Assembly: GCA_023664725.1 (NCBI GenBank) | Contig: JAMPFA010000001.1 | Location: 964,051-996,464 of the forward strand | DNA: 32,414 nucleotides | Direction of reading: 5' to 3' | Source of the DNA: Roseburia sp. | Lineage (GTDB): Bacteria > Bacillota > Clostridia > Lachnospirales > Lachnospiraceae | In this document: positions 16,878-28,455 of the stretch, piece by piece | Layout: every line of letters begins with the position of its first letter | Position numbering within the stretch: the first letter of the stretch is position 1 | Translations under genes and position numbers: made by a program | Notes under the pieces: generated by a model | The model's database searches: none | What the model was told of the DNA's origin: nothing | The model's input: the letters and a program-made list of their open reading frames with translations, nothing else

Positions 16878-17504
16878 CTATCGTTTCAAAGTTACAACAA
16901 CATGACGGAAAGGCTCTTCCCCTTCACTGTGTGTAGTTACATATCTGTCATTCTGTAATGCGGAATGGATCACTCTTCTCTCAAAAGGATTCATGGGCTC
17001 CAAAGAAACTGGACGTTTTGTCCTCTTAACCTTAAATGAAATATTCTTCGCAAGATTTTCCAAAGTTTCTTTTCTGCGGATCCTGTAATTTTCCGTATCC
17101 AGTTTTACTTTATAATAAACTTCAAAATTTTTGTGGACGGTATTATTGACGAGAAGCTGCAAAGCATCCAAGGTCTGTCCCCTCTTTCCAATCAACACTC
17201 CCATCTCCGGTCCTTTCAACTCAACATCGATATTATGGCTATTCTCATCAATTTCGATCATAATCTCCACATCCAGCTTCATTGCCGTAAAGATGTCAGT
17301 TAAAAACTTCCGCAGATAACTCTCCACATTGAATTTCTTTGTAACCCGGATTTTTGCCGGCTTACTTCCAATTCCCAAAAATCCGGCACTGCCTTTTTCT
17401 AAAACTTCAATTTCAACCTGATCACTTGTTGCCCCTAACTGAATCAATGCGTCTGTCACCGCATCTTCATAAGTTTTAGCTGAAACTTCAATAAAATCCA
17501 TCAT
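16878..17504 (-). CDS. jag: RNA-binding protein Jag (KhpB/EloR)
   Basis: A 208-residue protein with the standard three parts: an N-terminal Jag domain (EVSAKTYEDAV ... GFLGIGSKPAKIRV), a KH domain with GPEMGVLIGKRGQTLDALQ (GKRG loop), and a C-terminal R3H domain (RRVIHSALQ, then EPFRHVVVTLKR). Homologues bind RNA with KhpA and influence cell elongation and division in streptococci. Two tandem ATGs (17504, 17501) follow AGGGGGTATGT; either could be used. It is 9 bp downstream of yidC, the usual arrangement. Confidence 0.95.
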   Translation of the reverse strand: MMDFIEVSAKTYEDAVTDALIQLGATSDQVEIEVLEKGSAGFLGIGSKPAKIRVTKKFNVESYLRKFLTDIFTAMKLDVEIMIEIDENSHNIDVELKGPEMGVLIGKRGQTLDALQLLVNNTVHKNFEVYYKVKLDTENYRIRRKETLENLAKNISFKVKRTKRPVSLEPMNPFERRVIHSALQNDRYVTTHSEGEEPFRHVVVTLKR

Positions 17505-17513
17505 ACATACCCC

Positions 17514-18788
17514 CTATCTGCTATTCTTTTCATTAAATTCCTTCACACGATTTGCTTTCGCTGCCATACTCCCCGGTTTTGCCTGGCTTCTAAGAGCTGC
17601 TGCCTTTTCCAAAGCCTGCTCTTTTTCCGCATTAGACATACTTGATGTGGAAACTTTCCTGGTATTCATTCTTGCCATGTTGTTGATCTGGTTTTCGGAA
17701 ATTCCAAGTTTTTCCCGTTTTTTCTTTGCCTTTTCCTGATTCTTCTTTATCATAACATCTAAATCAACTTTCTGGAAGTGCCTATTTAATAAGAATTGCT
17801 GTACACTTCTGATCAACGCACTGATGATCCAGTAAAGGCCAAGTCCCACAGGTACACCAAAACAGAAAAACAATGACACCAAAGGCATAAAAATGTTCAT
17901 CATCTTCATAGAATTCGCCATGGAATCTGAAGCACTGTCCCCGGTAGTAGGCGCCTGAGGCATCAACTTTATATTCAACACCTGTGTAAGATAAGAAGCG
18001 ACAGGAATCATCAAAGCTAAAAATGCGATCAGATAATTATGATTTGGAAAATTTGTCGTTATAATAGACAAAGGACTGTCTGATATATTCATTCCAAATA
18101 AATTATTGATCTGGCTCAAATGTACCTGTGTAGACGCAATCACATCTGTAAGTCCTGAAAATTTTTCCGAAAGCATGTCCCATCCATTAGAATTCATGGA
18201 ATAGAGAACATCCACAATATAATTGGAAAGCGCTCCTTTGTCTGTAGAAGCAAAATCAACCCTGATTGTGTTTAATTTCAACTCTTCTACAATCTTTGCC
18301 ATAGTATCCTGATAACCAACAGTTGACATAATCCCATCTACAAGAGAAGAAAACTGATCTTTTACACCGGTAATGTAGGCAGGAACATATCGAAATACCT
18401 GATATAATGCCAGAAGGATCGGAAAGTTTATCAACATAAATCCACAGCTTCCCATTGGGGATATTCCGTATTTCTGGTAAATTGCCTGGGTTTCTTCCTG
18501 CATGGCCATCATGGAATTCTGATCTTTCTTATCTTTATACTTCTTCTGAATTTTCTGTAATTCCGGCTGCATCTTCTGGGATAACATAGAGAACTTCTGC
18601 TGTTTATAAGTGATAGGAAATAAACACATATAAATGACAAAAGTCAACAGTATGATACTAAGTGCAACGTTCTCAAATCCAAATACATTAGAAATGATAT
18701 TGTAAATACCATTCATGATCCAGCCTAAGATTTTCGCAATAGGGCCAAGAATGGCACCGTCATAGGCTGTTAAAAAAATATCATACAA
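17514..18788 (-). CDS. yidC: Membrane protein insertase YidC (Oxa1 family)
   Basis: A 424-residue Gram-positive-type insertase, several membrane segments, with the Oxa1 core LFPITYKQQKFSMLSQKMQPELQKIQKKY, the cytoplasmic hairpin, and later segments near SIITTNFPNHNYLIAFLALMI and IFMPLVSLFFCFGVPVGLGLY, plus a basic tail. Two points are odd. The longest frame begins at an ATG at 18854 with no convincing ribosome binding site, whereas TTG at 18788 lies 9 nt after AGGAGG and is taken as the start. The membrane position that normally carries the groove arginine holds Tyr53 (TFVIYMCLFP). Located between yidD and jag. Confidence 0.93.
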   Translation of the reverse strand: MYDIFLTAYDGAILGPIAKILGWIMNGIYNIISNVFGFENVALSIILLTFVIYMCLFPITYKQQKFSMLSQKMQPELQKIQKKYKDKKDQNSMMAMQEETQAIYQKYGISPMGSCGFMLINFPILLALYQVFRYVPAYITGVKDQFSSLVDGIMSTVGYQDTMAKIVEELKLNTIRVDFASTDKGALSNYIVDVLYSMNSNGWDMLSEKFSGLTDVIASTQVHLSQINNLFGMNISDSPLSIITTNFPNHNYLIAFLALMIPVASYLTQVLNIKLMPQAPTTGDSASDSMANSMKMMNIFMPLVSLFFCFGVPVGLGLYWIISALIRSVQQFLLNRHFQKVDLDVMIKKNQEKAKKKREKLGISENQINNMARMNTRKVSTSSMSNAEKEQALEKAAALRSQAKPGSMAAKANRVKEFNEKNSR

Positions 18789-18884
18789 TATAATATACCT
18801 CCTACTAATTGTAACGCCCCTCACTTCGTTCGGCAGCAAATTGTCGAAAGGCATCCTAAGAAATGCTTTGCATTTGCCTTCCTC

Positions 18885-19094
18885 CTATGGAACAGGATCA
18901 TATCCACCTTTTGAAAAAGGATTACATCTTATTATTCGCCAAAGAGCCAAAGCTCCCCCCTTTATGGCTCCATACTTTTCCACCGCCTCCAGACCATACG
19001 TGGAACATGTGGGATAATACGGGCACTTTGTAGTTTTCATTGGGGATAAATATTTTCTATAAAATTTAATCAAGGCAATTAAAATTTTTTTCAA
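18885..19094 (-). CDS. yidD: Membrane protein insertion efficiency factor YidD
   Basis: A 69-residue protein with all family hallmarks: an amphipathic N-terminus, YRKYLSPMKTTKCPYYPTCSTY (three cysteines), GALALWRIIRCNPFSKGGYDPVP. The start is a TTG at 19094 and no strong Shine-Dalgarno is visible, so translation may be coupled to rnpA, which stops 18 bp upstream. Homologues associate with the inner membrane face and help YidC-dependent insertion, matching its place just before yidC. Confidence 0.95.
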   Translation of the reverse strand: MKKILIALIKFYRKYLSPMKTTKCPYYPTCSTYGLEAVEKYGAIKGGALALWRIIRCNPFSKGGYDPVP

Positions 19095-19112
19095 AATGAT
19101 TCCATCTTCTTT

Positions 19113-19454
19113 TCAATTTTCTTTTATAATATGATGAAGATTTGCCAGATGAATCAGTGCACTTTCTAGATTATGATATGTGGCATTCTTTGCACTTACT
19201 CTGGCAATGACTACAATATCCAATCCATATTGAAAAATCTCTTCGTGTAGTCTGTAACTTTCACGGATCAAACGTGTCAGATGATGTCTCACCACGCTGT
19301 TGCCAACCTTTTTGCTTACCGAGATTCCTAATCTGTTTTCTTCTTTATTATTTGGAAGGACGTACATTACAAGCAATTTGTTTGAAAGAGAACTTCCCTT
19401 ATTATATACCCTTCGGAAATCAGTATTCTTTTTCAGTGACTCTGAAAATTTCAT
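19113..19454 (-). CDS. rnpA: Ribonuclease P protein component RnpA
   Basis: The 113-residue protein subunit of RNase P, which with the RNA subunit trims tRNA 5' leaders. It begins with the typical basic MKFSESLKKNTDFRRVYNKG and carries GISVSKKVGNSVVRHHLTRLIRE, the RNR region that contacts RNA. The usual asparagine of the RNxxxR motif is His here, a change I believe recurs in related clostridia. AAAGGGG lies upstream of the start. It is read through a hairpin that separates it from rpmH. Confidence 0.96.
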   Translation of the reverse strand: MKFSESLKKNTDFRRVYNKGSSLSNKLLVMYVLPNNKEENRLGISVSKKVGNSVVRHHLTRLIRESYRLHEEIFQYGLDIVVIARVSAKNATYHNLESALIHLANLHHIIKEN

Positions 19455-19480
19455 ATGGCCTTTTACCCCTTTAATTCATA

Positions 19481-19510
19481 AGAGAAGAAAAGACCACAAA
19501 TTTGTGGTCT
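19481..19510 (-). terminator. Hairpin with T-rich tail at the rpmH stop (attenuating terminator)
   Basis: A perfect 20-bp palindrome (AGACCACAAATTTGTGGTCT, 19491-19510) overlaps the rpmH stop codon and is followed on the minus strand by TTTCTTCTCT. It probably ends part of rpmH transcription and lets the rest continue into rnpA. Confidence 0.75.
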
Positions 19511-19643
19511 AAGCTGACAATTTTTTTCTTCCTTTTAATCTTCTTGCAGCTAAAACTTTTCTTCCGCCTTTTGTACTCATTCTGGCTCTGAATCCATGAA
19601 CTTTAGATCTCTGTCTCTTTTTTGGCTGATATGTCATTTTCAT
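19509..19643 (-). CDS. rpmH: Large ribosomal subunit protein bL34
   Basis: A 44-residue basic protein, [18 protein letters not shown] then [20 protein letters not shown], matching bL34 over its whole length. It is translated from an ATG with the strong GAGGAGGTGG site upstream. It is divergent from dnaA, as in most bacteria, and is the first gene of the rnpA-yidD-yidC-jag unit. Confidence 0.98.
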   Translation of the reverse strand: MKMTYQPKKRQRSKVHGFRARMSTKGGRKVLAARRLKGRKKLSA

Positions 19644-19681
19644 ATCTATCCACCTCCTCTACTTTAGAAAACATCATTTCA

Positions 19682-19709
19682 ATTATAACAAAAAAGTAGC
19701 CCAAGTCAA
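19682..19709 (-). promoter_or_regulatory. rpmH promoter
   Basis: On the minus strand, TTGACT (19709-19704), 16 bp, perfect TATAAT (19687-19682), about 38 bp before the rpmH ATG. A strong sigma-A type promoter; a DnaA box lies about 43 bp further upstream. Confidence 0.8.
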
Positions 19710-19751
19710 GTAAATTTCAGTTTTTTTCATACTTTTTATCTTTTTTTAAAG

Positions 19752-19836
19752 TTATCCACAATTTTATTCATTTTTTATTCTACATTTTGTTAATTTGTTC
19801 AATTTCATGCACAATTTGTGGATAAGTCGTGGATAA
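19752..19836. other. oriC part 1: DnaA-box cluster between rpmH and dnaA
   Basis: An exact TTATCCACA lies at 19752-19760 (plus). An exact box lies at 19817-19825 (minus, seen as TGTGGATAA) and a one-mismatch TTATCCACG at 19828-19836 (minus). A weak TCATGCACA is at 19805-19813. The spacer of about 317 bp between the two genes is very A+T-rich and holds these boxes and the two divergent promoters. Probably acts in DnaA loading and dnaA autoregulation. Confidence 0.88.
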
Positions 19837-19870
19837 CTTTTTAAAATTAACATGTCTTTCAATTTTTCCA

Positions 19871-19899
19871 TTGATAAATGAGTAAAATTAGTTTATTAT
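19871..19899 (+). promoter_or_regulatory. dnaA promoter
   Basis: TTGATA (19871-19876), exactly 17 bp, TATTAT (19894-19899), giving a leader of about 55 nt. Two DnaA boxes end 35-46 bp upstream of the -35, so repression by DnaA is plausible. Confidence 0.75.
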
Positions 19900-19960
19900 A
19901 GAGAATGGGAGTAATGTGCTTTTCTCAGATAAAGTAAAGAAACGTAATGGAGAATTTTAA

Positions 19961-21310
19961 ATGGAAGCTATTTTACAAAAATGGGATGAAATCCTCAATA
20001 CAGTAAAGGAAGAACACGAACTGACACCAGTTTCTTTTAATACCTGGCTAAAGCCTTTAGAAATCTGTGCAGTTGACGGAAATAAATTATATATCCTTGT
20101 TCCTGGTGAACAGGTAGGATTAAATTATATTTCAAAAAAATATGAACTTCCTTTAAAAGTCGCCATCGCTGAGATTACCGGCATTGAGTACGAGCTGGTT
20201 TTTGTGCTGTCTGAACAGGCAAAGGCACTGCGAAAAACTCCTGCAAAGCAGCAGGCTGTTTCTGAGACGGCTGAACATTCCAATTTAAATCCAAGCTATA
20301 CATTTGAAACTTTTGTAGTTGGTAACAATAACCGATTTGCCCAATCTGCATCTCTTGCAGTGGCAGAATCGCCGGGGGAATCTTACAATCCCCTTTACAT
20401 ATACGGTGGACCGGGGCTGGGTAAAACCCATCTGATGCATTCCATTGGAAATTTTATCCTGCAGCAAAGCCCCCAGTCACGGGTTTTGTATGTAACTTCG
20501 GAAGAATTTACCAATGAAGTGATTGAAGCCATCAGATCTGGTAATGCTACTACTATGAGCAAATTCAGAGAAAAATACCGGACCGTAGATGTGCTGATGA
20601 TAGACGATATACAATTTATAATAGGAAAGGAAAGCACCCAGGAAGAGTTTTTCCACACTTTCAACGTGCTTCATTCCGCTGGAAAACAGATTATCCTCAC
20701 TTCTGACAAACCGCCAAAGGATATTGAAACACTGGAAGAACGTATCCGCTCCCGGTTTGAGTGGGGACTGATGGCTGACATCGGTGTACCGGACTATGAG
20801 ACCCGTATGGCAATTCTCCGCCGCAAAGTGGAAGCGGACGATATAGAGTTGAGCGACGAAATCTTAAACTACATTGCCAACAATATAAAATCCAACATCC
20901 GTGAGCTGGAGGGCGCATTGAATAAACTTCTGGCTTTTGGAAATCTTGTCCAGACAGAGATCACTATGGAAATTGCACAGAAAGAGCTGCAAAACATTAT
21001 CACGCCGGACAAGCCAAGAGAAATCACTCCTCAGCTTATTATTGAAGTAGTTGCAGACCACTTCCAGATTTCTATAGATCAGATGATATCGAAAACACGA
21101 AGTAAAGATATCGCCAAACCAAGACAGATTGCCATGTATTTATGTAAAAATATGACAAACACACCGCTTGATTCTATAGGCGCAGTACTAGGGGGAAGGG
21201 ATCATTCCACAATTATCCACGGTATCAACAAGATAACAGAGGAATATGATGCGGATGAAAATATCCGCAACATGATTGTGACCATAAAGAAAAAAATCAA
21301 TCCAAATTAA
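19961..21310 (+). CDS. dnaA: Chromosomal replication initiator DnaA
   Basis: A 449-residue AAA+ initiator. Domain I (about 1-85) begins ILQKWDEILNTVKEE; a short linker follows. Domain III has Walker A GGPGLGKTH (149-157), Walker B VLMIDDIQF, and the arginine-finger region LEERIRSRFEWG. Domain IV carries the DnaA signature GGRDHSTIIHGINKI that contacts DnaA boxes. Start ATG has GGAG 9 nt upstream. Length is typical for Firmicutes. It is flanked by DnaA-box clusters on both sides. Confidence 0.99.
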   Translation: MEAILQKWDEILNTVKEEHELTPVSFNTWLKPLEICAVDGNKLYILVPGEQVGLNYISKKYELPLKVAIAEITGIEYELVFVLSEQAKALRKTPAKQQAVSETAEHSNLNPSYTFETFVVGNNNRFAQSASLAVAESPGESYNPLYIYGGPGLGKTHLMHSIGNFILQQSPQSRVLYVTSEEFTNEVIEAIRSGNATTMSKFREKYRTVDVLMIDDIQFIIGKESTQEEFFHTFNVLHSAGKQIILTSDKPPKDIETLEERIRSRFEWGLMADIGVPDYETRMAILRRKVEADDIELSDEILNYIANNIKSNIRELEGALNKLLAFGNLVQTEITMEIAQKELQNIITPDKPREITPQLIIEVVADHFQISIDQMISKTRSKDIAKPRQIAMYLCKNMTNTPLDSIGAVLGGRDHSTIIHGINKITEEYDADENIRNMIVTIKKKINPN

Positions 21311-21345
21311 GTTTCATTTTTCAACACTTCATCCAGAAGGAATCC

Positions 21346-21394
21346 TCAGGGTTTAAACACACTTATAAGACCTTAATTTTCACTGAAACCCTGA
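21346..21394 (+). repeat. Inverted repeat in the dnaA-dnaN spacer
   Basis: Arms TCAGGGTTT (21346-21354) and AAACCCTGA (21386-21394) are exact reverse complements 31 nt apart, 35 bp past the dnaA stop. No T run follows, so a terminator role is weak; it may be an origin structural element or a leader. Confidence 0.5.
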
Positions 21395-21422
21395 TAAAAT
21401 CTGGCTTAGAAGAGTTATGAAC

Positions 21423-21470
21423 TTATTCACACCTACTACGAATACTACTTTGAAATATTTTATTATATTG
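21423..21470 (+). other. oriC part 2: DnaA box, DnaA-trio element and A/T-rich unwinding region
   Basis: TTATTCACA (21423-21431) fits TTATNCACA. After one C come the triplets CTA CTA CGA ATA CTA CTT (21433-21450); on the lower strand these read 3'-GAT/TAT-5', the form of the DnaA-trio described for Bacillus as the site where DnaA engages single-stranded DNA. A run of almost pure A/T (about 21449-21470) follows, a natural melting region. A poor box TTATGAACT overlaps upstream. Confidence 0.75.
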
Positions 21471-21492
21471 TATCTATGCTGCCTGAAAGGAG

Positions 21493-21501
21493 TTATACAC
21501 A
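21493..21501 (+). promoter_or_regulatory. DnaA box between the dnaN ribosome binding site and start codon
   Basis: TTATACACA fits TTATNCACA. It starts right after AAAGGAG (21486-21492) and ends 2 bp before the dnaN ATG, filling the spacer. Confidence 0.65.
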
Positions 21502-21503
21502 TT

Positions 21504-22616
21504 ATGAAATTGATATGCTCAAAAATGAATCTGTTAAAAGGAGTCAATATTGTTTCCAAAGCTGTTCCTACCAGAACAACAATGGCAATCCTGGAGTGTA
21601 TTCTGATTGATGCATCTGCTAATGATATAAAACTTACCGCAAATGATACGGAGCTTGGAATTGAGACAAAAATTGAAGGTGAGATTTTAGAACCTGGAAT
21701 TATCGCTCTGGATGCTAAAATCTTTTCAGAAATTGTCAGAAAGCTTCCGGACAATGAAGTTACAATAGAGACAGACAATTCCTTTAAGACATTGATTACC
21801 TGCGAGAAGGCTAATTTCAATATTATCGGGAAATCGGGAGAAGATTTTTCCTACATTCCTTACGTGGAAAGAAGGGAATCCATAACCGTTTCCCAGTTTA
21901 CCCTGAAAGAAGTCATACGTCAGACTATTTTTTCTATTGCAGACAACGACAGCAATAAACTGATGACAGGTGAATTGTTTGAGATCAATGAAAACAGTCT
22001 GAAAGTCGTATCTCTTGACGGACACAGGATCTCAATCCGAAATATCGAGCTGAAAGATAATTATCAGCCCAAAAAAGTGGTTGTTCCGGGAAAGACATTA
22101 AATGAAATCAGTAAGATCATCCCCGGTTTGACAGAGGAAGATGTGAATATCTTTATCACGGATAACCATATTATCTTTGAATTTGATCAGACAACAGTAG
22201 TTTCCCGTTTGATCGAAGGAGAATATTTCAGGATTGAGCAGATGCTGTCCTCCGACTATGAGACAAAGATAAATATTAATAAACGTGAACTCCTTGACTG
22301 TATTGACAGGGCAACTCTTTTGATCACTGAGGGAGACAAAAAACCTATTATTATGAATGTCACAGATGATTATATGGAGCTTAGGATCAATTCCTTTATT
22401 GGATCTATGAATGAAGATATCGATATTGAGAAAGACGGAAAAGATATTATGATCGGATTTAACCCGAAATTCTTTATCGATGCGTTGAAGGTCATTGATG
22501 ACGAGGAAATCACCCTCTATATGGTGAATCCGAAGGCACCCTGTTTTATCAAAGATATTCAGGAGAGTTATATCTATCTGATTCTTCCGGTAAATTTCAA
22601 CACGGCAGTTAATTAG
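21504..22616 (+). CDS. dnaN: DNA polymerase III beta sliding clamp
   Basis: The 370-residue clamp that tethers the replicase to DNA. It starts MKLICSKMNLLKGVNIVSKAVPTR, shows the three tandem clamp domains by length and pattern, including IKLTANDTELGIETKIEGEI, and ends MVNPKAPCFIKDIQESYIYLILPVNF. A longer frame from 21417 would run through the DnaA-trio site; the ATG at 21504 follows AAAGGAG and matches the family start. It lies 193 bp after dnaA, the gap holding the second half of the origin. Confidence 0.98.
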   Translation: MKLICSKMNLLKGVNIVSKAVPTRTTMAILECILIDASANDIKLTANDTELGIETKIEGEILEPGIIALDAKIFSEIVRKLPDNEVTIETDNSFKTLITCEKANFNIIGKSGEDFSYIPYVERRESITVSQFTLKEVIRQTIFSIADNDSNKLMTGELFEINENSLKVVSLDGHRISIRNIELKDNYQPKKVVVPGKTLNEISKIIPGLTEEDVNIFITDNHIIFEFDQTTVVSRLIEGEYFRIEQMLSSDYETKININKRELLDCIDRATLLITEGDKKPIIMNVTDDYMELRINSFIGSMNEDIDIEKDGKDIMIGFNPKFFIDALKVIDDEEITLYMVNPKAPCFIKDIQESYIYLILPVNFNTAVN

Positions 22617-22638
22617 TGGAAAGGGACTGTGAGCTAGA

Positions 22639-22847
22639 ATGGAAATAATGATCCGTGAAACAGATGAATTTATAAAATTGGGTCAGGCGTTGAAAAAAGC
22701 AGGACTTGTAGGCTCTGGGGTAGATGCAAAAATGATCATCCAGGACGGAAAAGTCACTGTAAATGGTGAAACTGAAGAACGAAGAGGAAGGAAGCTCTAT
22801 CCGGGAGATGTTGTATCTTATGATGGAGAGACTTTTAAAGTAGTGAA

Positions 22848-22851
<4 letters not shown>
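22639..22851 (+). CDS. yaaA: S4-domain RNA-binding protein YaaA
   Basis: A 70-residue protein consisting of one S4-like fold: GQALKKAGLVGSGVDAKMII, QDGKVTVNGETEERRGRKLYPGDVV. In Bacillus the yaaA gene sits in the same place between dnaN and recF; homologues are thought to act in ribosome assembly. It starts 22 bp after dnaN, with GGAAAGGGA upstream, and its stop overlaps the recF start by four bases (ATGA). Confidence 0.93.
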
Positions 22852-25866
<3,015 letters not shown>

Positions 25867-25879
25867 GAGGATACTGTAG

Positions 25880-28417
25880 ATGGATGACAATATTTTTGAT
25901 CAGATTCATGATGTAGACTTGAAGAAAACCATGGAGACATCCTATATCGACTATGCAATGAGTGTCATTGCATCCCGGGCTCTGCCTGACGTGCGGGACG
26001 GCTTAAAGCCTGTGCAGAGAAGGGTTTTATTCTCCATGATAGAATTAAATAACGGACCGGATAAGCCACACAGAAAATGTGCCCGTATCGTAGGGGATAC
26101 TATGGGTAAATATCATCCCCACGGGGACAGTTCCATCTACGGCGCACTGGTGAATATGGCTCAGGAATGGTCCACCCGTTATCCATTGGTGGACGGCCAC
26201 GGCAACTTTGGATCCGTAGACGGGGACGGCGCAGCCGCCATGAGGTACACAGAGGCAAGGCTCAGCAAAATTTCCATGGAAATGCTTGCGGATATCAACA
26301 AGGATACTGTGGATTTCATGCCAAACTTTGACGAGACGGAAAAAGAGCCCACTGTCCTGCCCTCCCGGTATCCAAACCTGCTGGTAAACGGAACCTCCGG
26401 TATTGCAGTGGGAATGGCTACCAATATCCCGCCTCATAATTTGAGAGAAGTCATCGGAGCTGTGGTAAAGATTATTGACAATCAGATTGAGGAAGACAGG
26501 GAAACGGATCTGGAAGAGATTCTTAAAATTGTGAAAGGCCCCGATTTTCCCACAGGGGGAATGATTCTTGGAACCTCCGGCATCGACCAGGCCTACCGCA
26601 CCGGTCGGGGGAAAATTAAAGTCCGGGCAGTGACGGATATGGAGACAATGCCCAATGGAAAGACAAGAATTATTGTCTCTGAACTGCCATATATGGTAAA
26701 TAAGGCAAGATTAATTGAGAAAATCGCAGAACTTGTCCGTGATAAAAAAATTGATGGAATCACGGATTTACGGGATGAATCTAACCGTCAGGGCATGAGA
26801 ATCTGTATTGAGCTTCGACGTGACGCTAACGCCAACGTGATTTTAAACCAGCTCTACAAGCACACCCAGCTCCAGGATACTTTCGGCGTGATTATGCTTG
26901 CCCTGGTAAACAACGAGCCTAAAGTGTTAAACCTCTACCAGATGTTGGACTACTACCTGATGCACCAGAAGGAGGTTGTCACCAGAAGGACAAAGTACGA
27001 TTTGAACAAGGCGGAGGAGCGGGCTCACATTTTACAGGGGTTGTTGATTGCCCTTGACAATATCGATGAAGTGATCTCTATTATCCGAAGCAGCCGTACT
27101 ACAGTGGAGGCAAAGGAGCGTTTAATCGAAAGATTTGCCCTCACCGATGTTCAAGCGCAGGCAATCGTGGATATGCGTCTTAGGGCTTTAACAGGTTTGG
27201 AGCGTGAAAAATTAGAGGCAGAGTATAAAGAATTAATGGAGAAAATTGCAGAATTGAAGGCAATTTTGGCAGATGAAAAGAAACTGCTTGGCGTGATCAA
27301 AGAGGAAATCATGGTTATTGCCAACAAATACGGTGATGACAGAAGGACTTCCATTGGATTTGACCAGTATGATATCTCCATGGAAGATCTTATCCCAAAA
27401 TCCAACACAGTGATCTGCATGACAAAGCTTGGCTATATCAAGAGGATGAGTGTGGATAATTTCCGCAGCCAGCATCGGGGTGGAAGAGGCATAAAAGGGA
27501 TGGAGACCATTGAAGATGATTATATCGAAGAACTCTTAATGACCACCACCCACCATTACCTTATGTTCTTTACCAATACAGGAAAAGTATATCGTTTAAA
27601 GGCATATGAGATACCAGAATCTTCAAGAACCGCCAGGGGAACTGCAATTATAAACCTTCTGCAGCTTCAGCCGGGAGAGCAGATTACCGCCATGATACCT
27701 ATCAGCGAATATGTGGACGGCAATTACCTCTTTATGGCGACTAAAAAAGGAATCGTAAAGAAGACACAGATTGGTGATTACGCCAATGTTAGAAAGAGCG
27801 GACTTACAGCGATTAACCTTCGGGAGGACGATGAGCTGATTGAAGTTAAAAAGACAGATAATACAAAAGATATTGTCCTTGTAACTAAATTTGGACAATG
27901 TATTCGGTTCCATGAGACAGATGTAAGGAGTACTGGTCGTAATTCTATGGGCGTGATCGGTATGAACCTTGTGGACGGGGATGAGGTTGTCGGTATGCAG
28001 TTAGACAGCCAGGGAGAATCTTTGATGATCGTATCCCAAAAGGGTCTTGGAAAATGTACCCTGTTAGAAGAATTTACACCTCAGAACCGGGGCGGAAAAG
28101 GAATCAAGTGTTATAAGATCACAGAAAAAACCGGAAATATTGTTGGTGTAAAGGCAGTGAACGTTGATAATGAAGTTATGCTCATCACCACAGAGGGAAT
28201 TATCATCCGTATTCCGGTAAATGGAACGGCACTTTTGGGACGTGTGACCTCAGGTGTGAAACTCATTAATCTGGATGAAGGTGTTACAGTTGCAAGCATT
28301 GCAAAAGTGAGAGAGGACAAATCCATTATGGAATCCGAAAATTCTCAGGAGGAGTTTGAAGAAAGTAAACAGGAATCGAAATTAAGCGAAGATTCCAATG
28401 AATCAGAGAAAAAATAA
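25880..28417 (+). CDS. gyrA: DNA gyrase subunit A
   Basis: The 845-residue breakage-reunion subunit. The catalytic tyrosine is Tyr123 (MRYTEARL). The quinolone region reads [20 protein letters not shown]: Ser84 aligns with E. coli Ser83, and Gly88 takes the place of Asp87. The C-terminal beta-pinwheel has a GyrA-box-like QHRGGRG, which argues for gyrase rather than topoisomerase IV, and ends in an acidic Glu/Ser-rich tail. AGGAGG lies 9 nt before the ATG, 13 bp after gyrB. Confidence 0.98.
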   Translation: MDDNIFDQIHDVDLKKTMETSYIDYAMSVIASRALPDVRDGLKPVQRRVLFSMIELNNGPDKPHRKCARIVGDTMGKYHPHGDSSIYGALVNMAQEWSTRYPLVDGHGNFGSVDGDGAAAMRYTEARLSKISMEMLADINKDTVDFMPNFDETEKEPTVLPSRYPNLLVNGTSGIAVGMATNIPPHNLREVIGAVVKIIDNQIEEDRETDLEEILKIVKGPDFPTGGMILGTSGIDQAYRTGRGKIKVRAVTDMETMPNGKTRIIVSELPYMVNKARLIEKIAELVRDKKIDGITDLRDESNRQGMRICIELRRDANANVILNQLYKHTQLQDTFGVIMLALVNNEPKVLNLYQMLDYYLMHQKEVVTRRTKYDLNKAEERAHILQGLLIALDNIDEVISIIRSSRTTVEAKERLIERFALTDVQAQAIVDMRLRALTGLEREKLEAEYKELMEKIAELKAILADEKKLLGVIKEEIMVIANKYGDDRRTSIGFDQYDISMEDLIPKSNTVICMTKLGYIKRMSVDNFRSQHRGGRGIKGMETIEDDYIEELLMTTTHHYLMFFTNTGKVYRLKAYEIPESSRTARGTAIINLLQLQPGEQITAMIPISEYVDGNYLFMATKKGIVKKTQIGDYANVRKSGLTAINLREDDELIEVKKTDNTKDIVLVTKFGQCIRFHETDVRSTGRNSMGVIGMNLVDGDEVVGMQLDSQGESLMIVSQKGLGKCTLLEEFTPQNRGGKGIKCYKITEKTGNIVGVKAVNVDNEVMLITTEGIIIRIPVNGTALLGRVTSGVKLINLDEGVTVASIAKVREDKSIMESENSQEEFEESKQESKLSEDSNESEKK

Positions 28418-28425
28418 AAATTGGG

Positions 28426-28451
28426 AAAGAGTTACAGACAGAACACTCTTT
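28426..28451 (+). terminator. Weak possible terminator after gyrA
   Basis: A 7-bp stem (AAAGAGT / ACTCTTT) with a 12-nt loop, followed by CTTT. Low-energy stem and a poor T run, so it may only partly stop transcription. Confidence 0.3.
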
Positions 28452-28455
28452 CTTT

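Noticed and set aside
21417..21503. 29-codon N-terminal extension of DnaN
   Set aside because: It would translate the DnaA box and trio elements, has no ribosome binding site and does not match the family start; the ATG at 21504 does.
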